Assembly: GCA_964035575.1 (NCBI GenBank)
Contig: OZ037839.1
Location: 1,054,001-1,118,000 of the forward strand
Reading direction: 5' to 3'
DNA length: 64,000 bases
Source of the DNA: Rhynchopus sp. YZ270_cl-10
Lineage: Eukaryota; Euglenozoa; Diplonemea; Diplonemida; Diplonemidae
Each line of letters opens with the position of its first letter. Within the stretch, counting starts at the first letter, position 1. The notes under the pieces were generated by a model, which worked only from the letters and a program-made list of their open reading frames with translations, did no database searches and was not told the origin of the DNA. The translations under genes were made by a program, and so were the position numbers. Positions 9,695 to 21,232 of this stretch are shown piece by piece.

Positions 9695-12600
9695 GAAATT
9701 TTTTGACTTAACACTGCTTGTGCTTAGAAAACCCGAATTTTTTACCCTTCAAAATTGCATTTGAGGAACTCACAACGCGTCAAAACGAAAAGGTCGTTTT
9801 TGGCACTTTTAAAACCGGGCTCCGCTGAGTTCACCATATTTTTGCTCGATTTATTTAGTGGAGTAACTAATTAGTAATCGTATTCTCGGACAAAAATTCG
9901 GGACGAGGTGTTAGATAATTCCCCTGTATTTTACTAAGGGAAAATCCCTAGTAAAATACAGGCAAAAATCCAGGTAAAAATCACTTTGTCTCGATTTTTT
10001 AGTAAAAATACAGGGTGCAACGAAACCAGAAAAAAACTTCGCCATTGGACGTTTCTGGGTTCCGAGCTTTTAACGCAAAAAAAATCTATTTTTTTTTCGC
10101 GAAATTTTTTGACTTAACACTGCTTGTGCTTAGAAAACCCGAATTTTTTACCCTTCAAAATTGCATTTGAGGAACTCACAACGCGTCAAAACGAAAAGGT
10201 CGTTTTTGGCACTTTTAAAACCGGGCTCCGCTGAGTTCACCATATTTTTGCTCGATTTATTTAGTGGAGTAACTAATTAGTAATCGTATTCTCGGACAAA
10301 AATTCGGGACGAGGTGTTAGATAATTCCCCTGTATTTTACTAAGGGAAAATCCCTAGTAAAATACAGGCAAAAATCCAGGTAAAAATCACTTTGTCTCGA
10401 TTTTTTAGTAAAAATACAGGGTGCAACGAAACCAGAAAAAAACTTCGCCATTGGACGTTTCTGGGTTCCGAGCTTTTAACGCAAAAAAAATCTATTTTTT
10501 TTTCGCGAAATTTTTTGACTTAACACTGCTTGTGCTTAGAAAACCCGAATTTTTTACCCTTCAAAATTGCATTTGAGGAACTCACAACGCGTCAAAACGA
10601 AAAGGTCGTTTTTGGCACTTTTAAAACCGGGCTCCGCTGAGTTCACCATATTTTTGCTCGATTTATTTAGTGGAGTAACTAATTAGTAATCGTATTCTCG
10701 GACAAAAATTCGGGACGAGGTGTTAGATAATTCCCCTGTATTTTACTAAGGGAAAATCCCTAGTAAAATACAGGCAAAAATCCAGGTAAAAATCACTTTG
10801 TCTCGATTTTTTAGTAAAAATACAGGGTGCAACGAAACCAGAAAAAAACTTCGCCATTGGACGTTTCTGGGTTCCGAGCTTTTAACGCAAAAAAAATCTA
10901 TTTTTTTTTCGCGAAATTTTTTGACTTAACACTGCTTGTGCTTAGAAAACCCGAATTTTTTACCCTTCAAAATTGCATTTGAGGAACTCACAACGCGTCA
11001 AAACGAAAAGGTCGTTTTTGGCACTTTTAAAACCGGGCTCCGCTGAGTTCACCATATTTTTGCTCGATTTATTTAGTGGAGTAACTAATTAGTAATCGTA
11101 TTCTCGGACAAAAATTCGGGACGAGGTGTTAGATAATTCCCCTGTATTTTACTAAGGGAAAATCCCTAGTAAAATACAGGCAAAAATCCAGGTAAAAATC
11201 ACTTTGTCTCGATTTTTTAGTAAAAATACAGGGTGCAACGAAACCAGAAAAAAACTTCGCCATTGGACGTTTCTGGGTTCCGAGCTTTTAACGCAAAAAA
11301 AATCTATTTTTTTTTCGCGAAATTTTTTGACTTAACACTGCTTGTGCTTAGAAAACCCGAATTTTTTACCCTTCAAAATTGCATTTGAGGAACTCACAAC
11401 GCGTCAAAACGAAAAGGTCGTTTTTGGCACTTTTAAAACCGGGCTCCGCTGAGTTCACCATATTTTTGCTCGATTTATTTAGTGGAGTAACTAATTAGTA
11501 ATCGTATTCTCGGACAAAAATTCGGGACGAGGTGTTAGATAATTCCCCTGTATTTTACTAAGGGAAAATCCCTAGTAAAATACAGGCAAAAATCCAGGTA
11601 AAAATCACTTTGTCTCGATTTTTTAGTAAAAATACAGGGTGCAACGAAACCAGAAAAAAACTTCGCCATTGGACGTTTCTGGGTTCCGAGCTTTTAACGC
11701 AAAAAAAATCTATTTTTTTTTCGCGAAATTTTTTGACTTAACACTGCTTGTGCTTAGAAAACCCGAATTTTTTACCCTTCAAAATTGCATTTGAGGAACT
11801 CACAACGCGTCAAAACGAAAAGGTCGTTTTTGGCACTTTTAAAACCGGGCTCCGCTGAGTTCACCATATTTTTGCTCGATTTATTTAGTGGAGTAACTAA
11901 TTAGTAATCGTATTCTCGGACAAAAATTCGGGACGAGGTGTTAGATAATTCCCCTGTATTTTACTAAGGGAAAATCCCTAGTAAAATACAGGCAAAAATC
12001 CAGGTAAAAATCACTTTGTCTCGATTTTTTAGTAAAAATACAGGGTGCAACGAAACCAGAAAAAAACTTCGCCATTGGACGTTTCTGGGTTCCGAGCTTT
12101 TAACGCAAAAAAAATCTATTTTTTTTTCGCGAAATTTTTTGACTTAACACTGCTTGTGCTTAGAAAACCCGAATTTTTTACCCTTCAAAATTGCATTTGA
12201 GGAACTCACAACGCGTCAAAACGAAAAGGTCGTTTTTGGCACTTTTAAAACCGGGCTCCGCTGAGTTCACCATATTTTTGCTCGATTTATTTAGTGGAGT
12301 AACTAATTAGTAATCGTATTCTCGGACAAAAATTCGGGACGAGGTGTTAGATAATTCCCCTGTATTTTACTAAGGGAAAATCCCTAGTAAAATACAGGCA
12401 AAAATCCAGGTAAAAATCACTTTGTCTCGATTTTTTAGTAAAAATACAGGGTGCAACGAAACCAGAAAAAAACTTCGCCATTGGACGTTTCTGGGTTCCG
12501 AGCTTTTAACGCAAAAAAAATCTATTTTTTTTTCGCGAAATTTTTTGACTTAACACTGCTTGTGCTTAGAAAACCCGAATTTTTTACCCTTCAAAATTGC

Positions 12601-15600
12601 ATTTGAGGAACTCACAACGCGTCAAAACGAAAAGGTCGTTTTTGGCACTTTTAAAACCGGGCTCCGCTGAGTTCACCATATTTTTGCTCGATTTATTTAG
12701 TGGAGTAACTAATTAGTAATCGTATTCTCGGACAAAAATTCGGGACGAGGTGTTAGATAATTCCCCTGTATTTTACTAAGGGAAAATCCCTAGTAAAATA
12801 CAGGCAAAAATCCAGGTAAAAATCACTTTGTCTCGATTTTTTAGTAAAAATACAGGGTGCAACGAAACCAGAAAAAAACTTCGCCATTGGACGTTTCTGG
12901 GTTCCGAGCTTTTAACGCAAAAAAAATCTATTTTTTTTTCGCGAAATTTTTTGACTTAACACTGCTTGTGCTTAGAAAACCCGAATTTTTTACCCTTCAA
13001 AATTGCATTTGAGGAACTCACAACGCGTCAAAACGAAAAGGTCGTTTTTGGCACTTTTAAAACCGGGCTCCGCTGAGTTCACCATATTTTTGCTCGATTT
13101 ATTTAGTGGAGTAACTAATTAGTAATCGTATTCTCGGACAAAAATTCGGGACGAGGTGTTAGATAATTCCCCTGTATTTTACTAAGGGAAAATCCCTAGT
13201 AAAATACAGGCAAAAATCCAGGTAAAAATCACTTTGTCTCGATTTTTTAGTAAAAATACAGGGTGCAACGAAACCAGAAAAAAACTTCGCCATTGGACGT
13301 TTCTGGGTTCCGAGCTTTTAACGCAAAAAAAATCTATTTTTTTTTCGCGAAATTTTTTGACTTAACACTGCTTGTGCTTAGAAAACCCGAATTTTTTACC
13401 CTTCAAAATTGCATTTGAGGAACTCACAACGCGTCAAAACGAAAAGGTCGTTTTTGGCACTTTTAAAACCGGGCTCCGCTGAGTTCACCATATTTTTGCT
13501 CGATTTATTTAGTGGAGTAACTAATTAGTAATCGTATTCTCGGACAAAAATTCGGGACGAGGTGTTAGATAATTCCCCTGTATTTTACTAAGGGAAAATC
13601 CCTAGTAAAATACAGGCAAAAATCCAGGTAAAAATCACTTTGTCTCGATTTTTTAGTAAAAATACAGGGTGCAACGAAACCAGAAAAAAACTTCGCCATT
13701 GGACGTTTCTGGGTTCCGAGCTTTTAACGCAAAAAAAATCTATTTTTTTTTCGCGAAATTTTTTGACTTAACACTGCTTGTGCTTAGAAAACCCGAATTT
13801 TTTACCCTTCAAAATTGCATTTGAGGAACTCACAACGCGTCAAAACGAAAAGGTCGTTTTTGGCACTTTTAAAACCGGGCTCCGCTGAGTTCACCATATT
13901 TTTGCTCGATTTATTTAGTGGAGTAACTAATTAGTAATCGTATTCTCGGACAAAAATTCGGGACGAGGTGTTAGATAATTCCCCTGTATTTTACTAAGGG
14001 AAAATCCCTAGTAAAATACAGGCAAAAATCCAGGTAAAAATCACTTTGTCTCGATTTTTTAGTAAAAATACAGGGTGCAACGAAACCAGAAAAAAACTTC
14101 GCCATTGGACGTTTCTGGGTTCCGAGCTTTTAACGCAAAAAAAATCTATTTTTTTTTCGCGAAATTTTTTGACTTAACACTGCTTGTGCTTAGAAAACCC
14201 GAATTTTTTACCCTTCAAAATTGCATTTGAGGAACTCACAACGCGTCAAAACGAAAAGGTCGTTTTTGGCACTTTTAAAACCGGGCTCCGCTGAGTTCAC
14301 CATATTTTTGCTCGATTTATTTAGTGGAGTAACTAATTAGTAATCGTATTCTCGGACAAAAATTCGGGACGAGGTGTTAGATAATTCCCCTGTATTTTAC
14401 TAAGGGAAAATCCCTAGTAAAATACAGGCAAAAATCCAGGTAAAAATCACTTTGTCTCGATTTTTTAGTAAAAATACAGGGTGCAACGAAACCAGAAAAA
14501 AACTTCGCCATTGGACGTTTCTGGGTTCCGAGCTTTTAACGCAAAAAAAATCTATTTTTTTTTCGCGAAATTTTTTGACTTAACACTGCTTGTGCTTAGA
14601 AAACCCGAATTTTTTACCCTTCAAAATTGCATTTGAGGAACTCACAACGCGTCAAAACGAAAAGGTCGTTTTTGGCACTTTTAAAACCGGGCTCCGCTGA
14701 GTTCACCATATTTTTGCTCGATTTATTTAGTGGAGTAACTAATTAGTAATCGTATTCTCGGACAAAAATTCGGGACGAGGTGTTAGATAATTCCCCTGTA
14801 TTTTACTAAGGGAAAATCCCTAGTAAAATACAGGCAAAAATCCAGGTAAAAATCACTTTGTCTCGATTTTTTAGTAAAAATACAGGGTGCAACGAAACCA
14901 GAAAAAAACTTCGCCATTGGACGTTTCTGGGTTCCGAGCTTTTAACGCAAAAAAAATCTATTTTTTTTTCGCGAAATTTTTTGACTTAACACTGCTTGTG
15001 CTTAGAAAACCCGAATTTTTTACCCTTCAAAATTGCATTTGAGGAACTCACAACGCGTCAAAACGAAAAGGTCGTTTTTGGCACTTTTAAAACCGGGCTC
15101 CGCTGAGTTCACCATATTTTTGCTCGATTTATTTAGTGGAGTAACTAATTAGTAATCGTATTCTCGGACAAAAATTCGGGACGAGGTGTTAGATAATTCC
15201 CCTGTATTTTACTAAGGGAAAATCCCTAGTAAAATACAGGCAAAAATCCAGGTAAAAATCACTTTGTCTCGATTTTTTAGTAAAAATACAGGGTGCAACG
15301 AAACCAGAAAAAAACTTCGCCATTGGACGTTTCTGGGTTCCGAGCTTTTAACGCAAAAAAAATCTATTTTTTTTTCGCGAAATTTTTTGACTTAACACTG
15401 CTTGTGCTTAGAAAACCCGAATTTTTTACCCTTCAAAATTGCATTTGAGGAACTCACAACGCGTCAAAACGAAAAGGTCGTTTTTGGCACTTTTAAAACC
15501 GGGCTCCGCTGAGTTCACCATATTTTTGCTCGATTTATTTAGTGGAGTAACTAATTAGTAATCGTATTCTCGGACAAAAATTCGGGACGAGGTGTTAGAT

Positions 15601-17219
15601 AATTCCCCTGTATTTTACTAAGGGAAAATCCCTAGTAAAATACAGGCAAAAATCCAGGTAAAAATCACTTTGTCTCGATTTTTTAGTAAAAATACAGGGT
15701 GCAACGAAACCAGAAAAAAACTTCGCCATTGGACGTTTCTGGGTTCCGAGCTTTTAACGCAAAAAAAATCTATTTTTTTTTCGCGAAATTTTTTGACTTA
15801 ACACTGCTTGTGCTTAGAAAACCCGAATTTTTTACCCTTCAAAATTGCATTTGAGGAACTCACAACGCGTCAAAACGAAAAGGTCGTTTTTGGCACTTTT
15901 AAAACCGGGCTCCGCTGAGTTCACCATATTTTTGCTCGATTTATTTAGTGGAGTAACTAATTAGTAATCGTATTCTCGGACAAAAATTCGGGACGAGGTG
16001 TTAGATAATTCCCCTGTATTTTACTAAGGGAAAATCCCTAGTAAAATACAGGCAAAAATCCAGGTAAAAATCACTTTGTCTCGATTTTTTAGTAAAAATA
16101 CAGGGTGCAACGAAACCAGAAAAAAACTTCGCCATTGGACGTTTCTGGGTTCCGAGCTTTTAACGCAAAAAAAATCTATTTTTTTTTCGCGAAATTTTTT
16201 GACTTAACACTGCTTGTGCTTAGAAAACCCGAATTTTTTACCCTTCAAAATTGCATTTGAGGAACTCACAACGCGTCAAAACGAAAAGGTCGTTTTTGGC
16301 ACTTTTAAAACCGGGCTCCGCTGAGTTCACCATATTTTTGCTCGATTTATTTAGTGGAGTAACTAATTAGTAATCGTATTCTCGGACAAAAATTCGGGAC
16401 GAGGTGTTAGATAATTCCCCTGTATTTTACTAAGGGAAAATCCCTAGTAAAATACAGGCAAAAATCCAGGTAAAAATCACTTTGTCTCGATTTTTTAGTA
16501 AAAATACAGGGTGCAACGAAACCAGAAAAAAACTTCGCCATTGGACGTTTCTGGGTTCCGAGCTTTTAACGCAAAAAAAATCTATTTTTTTTTCGCGAAA
16601 TTTTTTGACTTAACACTGCTTGTGCTTAGAAAACCCGAATTTTTTACCCTTCAAAATTGCATTTGAGGAACTCACAACGCGTCAAAACGAAAAGGTCGTT
16701 TTTGGCACTTTTAAAACCGGGCTCCGCTGAGTTCACCATATTTTTGCTCGATTTATTTAGTGGAGTAACTAATTAGTAATCGTATTCTCGGACAAAAATT
16801 CGGGACGAGGTGTTAGATAATTCCCCTGTATTTTACTAAGGGAAAATCCCTAGTAAAATACAGGCAAAAATCCAGGTAAAAATCACTTTGTCTCGATTTT
16901 TTAGTAAAAATACAGGGTGCAACGAAACCAGAAAAAAACTTCGCCATTGGACGTTTCTGGGTTCCGAGCTTTTAACGCAAAAAAAATCTATTTTTTTTTC
17001 GCGAAATTTTTTGACTTAACACTGCTTGTGCTTAGAAAACCCGAATTTTTTACCCTTCAAAATTGCATTTGAGGAACTCACAACGCGTCAAAACGAAAAG
17101 GTCGTTTTTGGCACTTTTAAAACCGGGCTCCGCTGAGTTCACCATATTTTTGCTCGATTTATTTAGTGGAGTAACTAATTAGTAATCGTATTCTCGGACA
17201 AAAATTCGGGACGAGGTGT
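9695..17219. repeat. 406 bp tandem satellite, 18.5 copies
   Basis: Unit starts fall at 9695, 10101, 10507, 10913 and so on every 406 bp to 17003; the last unit stops at 17219. The copies I compared by eye are identical. Each unit contains a 40 bp hairpin with arms built on cctgtattttact and agtaaaatacagg, and the sequence that forms the right terminus of the enclosing element (aaaattcgggacgaggtgt). The uniformity points to very recent amplification or strong homogenisation. No gene lies in this 7.5 kb. Confidence 0.95.
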
Positions 17220-17390
17220 AAAAGATCTTGTATCAACTTGAAAAGGAAAAGCAATGAACAGCAACAGAGCCATTTGGGCTTACGCGTCGCTATAGTAACT
17301 GAAAAACAATGTTTTAAAAACAAGAATGTCGTTGACCAAGATTGAAATACACGAAAAAGGTAAAATACTAAGAATTGCCTCATATTCCAT
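17220..17390 (-). repeat. Continuation of LINE 3' UTR fragment
   Basis: This stretch is almost identical to 27490-27660 and clearly related to 1730-1965 of the LINE, with an internal deletion of about 90 bp relative to the LINE. It follows on from 6723-6922 once the 10.3 kb insertion is set aside. Confidence 0.75.
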
Positions 17391-17394
17391 GGGC

Positions 17395-19800
17395 ATCGTT
17401 GCTGATGTTGTAGTTTGTCTGCTGAGTGATCACGCGCCCCCCCTACTAGGGAGGTCTTAGGTTCAGGCTTCGGCTAGCACGTAAAAGCTACCATGTCGCC
17501 GAAGTTAGCGGTCCTCGTATTCCATGAGGTCTTTCAGATGTTGTTGTTTGACTGCTGAGTGATCACGCGCCCCCCCTACTAGGGAGGTCTTAGGTTCAGG
17601 CTTCGGCTTGCACGTAAAGAACTACCATGTAGTCGAAGTTAGCGGTCCTCGTATTCCATGAGGCATTTCTGATGATGTTGTTTGTCTGCTGAGTGATCAC
17701 GCGCCCCCCCTACTAGGGAGGTCTTAGGATCATGCTTCGGCTTGCACGTAAAGAACTACCATGTCGCCGAAGTTAGCGGTCCTCGTATTCCATGAGGTCT
17801 TTCAGATGTTGTTGTTTGACTGCTGAGTGATCACGCGCCCCCCCTACTAGGGAGGTCTTAGGTTCATGCTTCGGCTTGCACGAAAAAAGCTACCATGTCG
17901 CCGAAGTTAGCGGTCCTCGTATTCCATGAGGTCTTTCAGATGTAGTTTGTCTGCTGAGTGATCACGCGCCCCCCCTACTAGGGAGGTCTTAGGTTCAGGC
18001 TTCGGCTTGCACGTAAAAGCTACCATGTCGTCGAAGTTAGCGGTCCTCGTATTCCATGAGGTCTTTCAGATGTTGTTGTTTGACTGCTGAGTGATCACGC
18101 GCCCCCCCTACTAGGGAGGTCTTAGGTTCATGCTTCGGCTTGCACGTAAAAGCTACCATGTCGTCGAAGTTAGCGGTCCTCGTATTCCATGAGGTCTTTC
18201 AGATGTTGTTGTTTGTCTGCTGAGTGATCACGCGCCCCCCCTACTAGGGAGGTCTTAGGTTCATGCTTCGGCTAGCACGTAAAAGCTACCATGTCGCCGA
18301 AGTTAGCGGTCCTCGTATTCCATGAGGTCTTTCAGATGTTGTTGTTTGACTGCTGAGTGATCACGCGCCCCCCCTACTAGGGAGGTCTTAGGTTCATGCT
18401 TCGGCTTGCACGAAAAAAGCTACCATGTCGTCGAAGTTAGCGGTCCTCGTATTCCATGAGGTCTTTCAGATGTTGTTGTTTGACTGCTGAGTGATCACGC
18501 GCCCCCCCTACTAGGGAGGTCTTAGGTTCATGCTTCGGCTTGCACGTAAAGAACTACCATGTCGCCGAAGTTAGCGGTCCTCGTATTCCATGAGGTCTTT
18601 CAGATGTTGTTGTTTGTCTGCTGAGTGATCACGCGCCCCCCCCTACTAGGGAGGTCTTAGGTTCATGCTTCGGCTAGCACGTAAAAGCTACCATGTCGCC
18701 GAAGTTAGCGGTCCTCGTATTCCATGAGGTCTTTCAGATGTAGTTTGTCTGCTGAGTGATCACGCGCCCCCCCTACTAGGGAGGTCTTAGGTTCAGGCTT
18801 CGGCTTGCACGTAAAAGCTACCATGTCGTCGAAGTTAGCGGTCCTCGTATTCCATGAGGTCTTTCAGATGTTGTTGTTTGACTGCTGAGTGATCACGCGC
18901 CCCCCCTACTAGGGAGGTCTTAGGTTCATGCTTCGGCTTGCACGTAAAAGCTACCATGTCGTCGAAGTTAGCGGTCCTCGTATTCCATGAGGTCTTTCAG
19001 ATGTTGTTGTTTGTCTGCTGAGTGATCACGCGCCCCCCCTACTAGGGAGGTCTTAGGTTCATGCTTCGGCTTGCACGTAAAGAACTACCATGTCGCCGAA
19101 GTTAGCGGTCCTCGTATTCCATGAGGTCTTTCAGATGTTGTTGTTTGTCTGCTGAGTGATCACGCGCCCCCCCCTACTAGGGAGGTCTTAGGTTCATGCT
19201 TCGGCTAGCACGTAAAAGCTACCATGTCGCCGAAGTTAGCGGTCCTCGTATTCCATGAGGTCTTTCAGATGTTGTTGTTTGACTGCTGAGTGATCACGCG
19301 CCCCCCCTACTAGGGAGGTCTTAGGTTCATGCTTCGGCTTGCACGAAAAAAGCTACCATGTCGTCGAAGTTAGCGGTCCTCGTATTCCATGAGGCATTTC
19401 TGATGTAGTTTGTCTGCTGAGTGATCACGCGCCCCCCCTACTAGGGAGGTCTTAGGTTCAGGCTTCGGTTTGCACGTAAAAGCTACCATGTCGTCGAAGT
19501 TAGCGGTCCTCGTATTCCATGAGGCATTTCTGATGATGTAGTTTGTCTGCTGAGTGATCACGCGCCCCCCCTACTAGGGAGGTCTTAGGTTCATGCTTCG
19601 GCTTGCACGTAAAAGCTACCATGTCGTCGAAGTTAGCGGTCCTCGTATTCCATGAGGTCTTTCAAATGTTGTTGTTTGACTGCTGAGTGATCACGCGCCC
19701 CCCCTACTAGGGAGGTCTTGGGTTCAGGCTTCGGCTAGCACGTAAAAAGCTACCATGTCGCGAAGTTAGCGGTCCTCGTATTCCATGAGGCACTTCAGAT
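17395..19800 (-). repeat. 133 bp monomer array, about 18 copies
   Basis: Each monomer contains the conserved stretches gtcctcgtattccatgagg, ctgctgagtgatcacgcgc and ctactagggaggtcttagg. Two sub-types alternate, one with catttctgatgatgtagtttg and one with tctttcagatgttgttgtttg. The frame beginning MITQQTN is repeated in many monomers but is broken by the 133 bp period. By position, between the 5' end and the 3' UTR of a LINE derivative, these could be promoter monomers like those of mouse L1; this is inference. Confidence 0.85.
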
Positions 19801-19891
19801 GTTGTTCTTCTTTTTCTTCTTGTTCCGAGTCTTTGCCGCAGTCCACTGCGTTGCCCGGGGTCACCTCGTGGAGGTGCTCGGTAAAACCCCT

Positions 19892-20169
19892 GTCGCCAAC
19901 CTCGCTTCGGAAATGTCTGTCTCACCCAAGGCACGAAGTGCCTCAACAGATGCGTACTTAGTAGTTTTCGTCAACACGACTGTGTCTCCAGCACTCAGTT
20001 CTGTGATGTCCTCTCCTTCCTCCTTCCCTCCGAAGCCCATGCGGAAGCTGTCTTCGCCCAACCCTGTTGCAGACGCCACCTTCTGCCGCATCGTCTCCGT
20101 TGTGTCGTTCTCACCCACCTCAATCACGTATTTGGTGTCATCATCATATCCCTGCACACACAGTTCCAT
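19892..20169 (-). pseudogene. Gene A, N-terminal half: ubiquitin-like domain
   Basis: The frame starts at the methionine of MELCVQGYD at 20169, the position equivalent to the initiator methionine of ubiquitin, and ends in the linker TDISEARLAT at the insertion site. The domain of about 75 residues fits the ubiquitin fold pattern: a beta hairpin (ELCVQGY, YVIEVGEN), a helix (TTETMRQKVASATGL), then RMGFGGK and a final strand DTVVL. There is no C-terminal diglycine, so it is a fixed domain and not a processed modifier. The matching LRR half is at 375-1530. After the junction the frame meets the element and stops within a few codons. Confidence 0.8.
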
Positions 20170-21232
20170 TGTTTCGAGTGACGTGTTGCACTGTTGTGGG
20201 TAAGTGTTGAGAAGGAGGAGGGGAGGTACATTTTGTACTTTCTTCTGCATCTCCGTTATTGTGTTGTCGTGCAGCGAGCACATCCTCACGACAGAGCTAA
20301 GCATTGCTCCCGACACAAAACCCACAGGTTCGGGCTCTCACGGTTGGTCACATCCACATCACAACCGTTGTCGGCACAAATCAAAATTGTGAGGAAAAGG
20401 CCTGGGGGAAGTGGGAAGTGAGGGAAGTGAGGGAACGCTTGTTCAGAACGATTGTCCTAACTTGGAGAGACGAAGAACTGCACTGAGGGAGATGCACTGA
20501 AGCAGTCATAGAGGAGAAGTGCACCGGCGCTGAGATGCGTAACTTCGCGGGAATGCACCTCACGACCGGGTACGGCGCGGAATTTTTGTCGTGTTTTTGG
20601 TGGTCACATGCTGCAGGCCCAAGGAGATGTGGGGAATTGAGAGACGAGGTGACTATTCAGCCGGACGGTTCCGTGAAAGTGAAAGCACACAGTGACCTTC
20701 GCGAGCAAAGTATCGGGAATACACCAAGTGTACACTGCTCCACGATTCCAAGCAGAGCACCGTGGGGAATAGAAAGTGCTTGTCTGAAGGAAGCAAATGA
20801 AAGATAGGAGAAGGAAAGAAGAAGAAGGTTGTACAAGGCGGGAAGTGGGTTGTCTGGGGATGCTGTTCTGTTCTTTGCCAAGTCTTATCATGCACAGCGA
20901 TGTGATCAGATATGGCGATAAAGGGGGGTGGTTGTTTCTATTATTCTCACTACTCAAATCTTTGTTTGCTCTGATGTTTCCCAAATTCTTCAAAACACAC
21001 TCCTGTCCGTTGTGCACCAAACCCTCAAACCTCTCCTGCTTGTCACCTGTTAGTGTTTGCTGGTGTTGGCAGTGTAGTGGCAGGGGTGATAACGTTGTCC
21101 CATCACGTGGTGGTGTGGAACTACTGGGGCAGAATCACCACACCCTCCAAATCCTCCTGCTTGCGTTGCTCCTGTTTGTCCTGCCCCAAACCCTCCAAAC
21201 CCCTCTGTTCATCCAGCTTGTCCTGCGCCTGT
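20170..21232. other. Intergenic region between genes A and B
   Basis: Bases 20204-20390 match 30739-30935, the region upstream of gene D, so genes A and D share their 5' flank. Bases 20848-21130 match the start of the window (3' flank of gene A). The segment 21135-21232 is the 3' flank of gene B and is similar to the flanks of F and D. I see no supported gene. Confidence 0.6.

Larger units (their letters stand above)
6923..17219. mobile_element. 10.3 kb inverted-repeat element packed with tandem repeats
   Basis: The ends form an imperfect inverted repeat of about 24 bp: acac(t/c)...tccc(a/g)aatttttgtcc at 6923-6946 and its complement at 17196-17219. The uninterrupted relative at 27480-27510 shows the empty site, an A-rich stretch of the 3' UTR; because of the A-run no target duplication can be resolved. 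Contents from left to right: 380 bp of unique DNA, a 9 bp microsatellite, a 5 bp microsatellite, 800 bp of unique DNA with strong hairpins, and 18.5 copies of a 406 bp satellite. The right terminus falls inside a satellite unit. No transposase is recognised. Confidence 0.6.
6723..19891 (-). mobile_element. Older non-autonomous LINE relative in gene A, interrupted by a 10.3 kb element
   Basis: The 3' end (6723-6922) matches the LINE 3' UTR at 1531-1730. The next part of the UTR resumes at 17220-17390 after the insertion of the element 6923-17219. Upstream on the minus strand lie about 18 copies of a 133 bp monomer (17395-19800) and a unique 5' end near 19800-19891. Flanks are gtcgccaacctcgcttcgg at 19892-19910 and its copy at 6705-6723. 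The organisation matches the uninterrupted element at 27296-30436. No coding region lies between the monomers and the 3' UTR, so it would depend on proteins from a full LINE. Confidence 0.75.

Noticed and set aside
9695-17219. CRISPR-like array
   Set aside because: The repeats are directly adjacent with no spacers and the unit is 406 bp, which is a satellite. The 133 bp arrays likewise have no variable spacers.
6923-17219. Polinton or other virus-like element, given the size and inverted ends
   Set aside because: No polymerase, integrase, capsid or packaging gene is visible and the ends are only about 24 bp.
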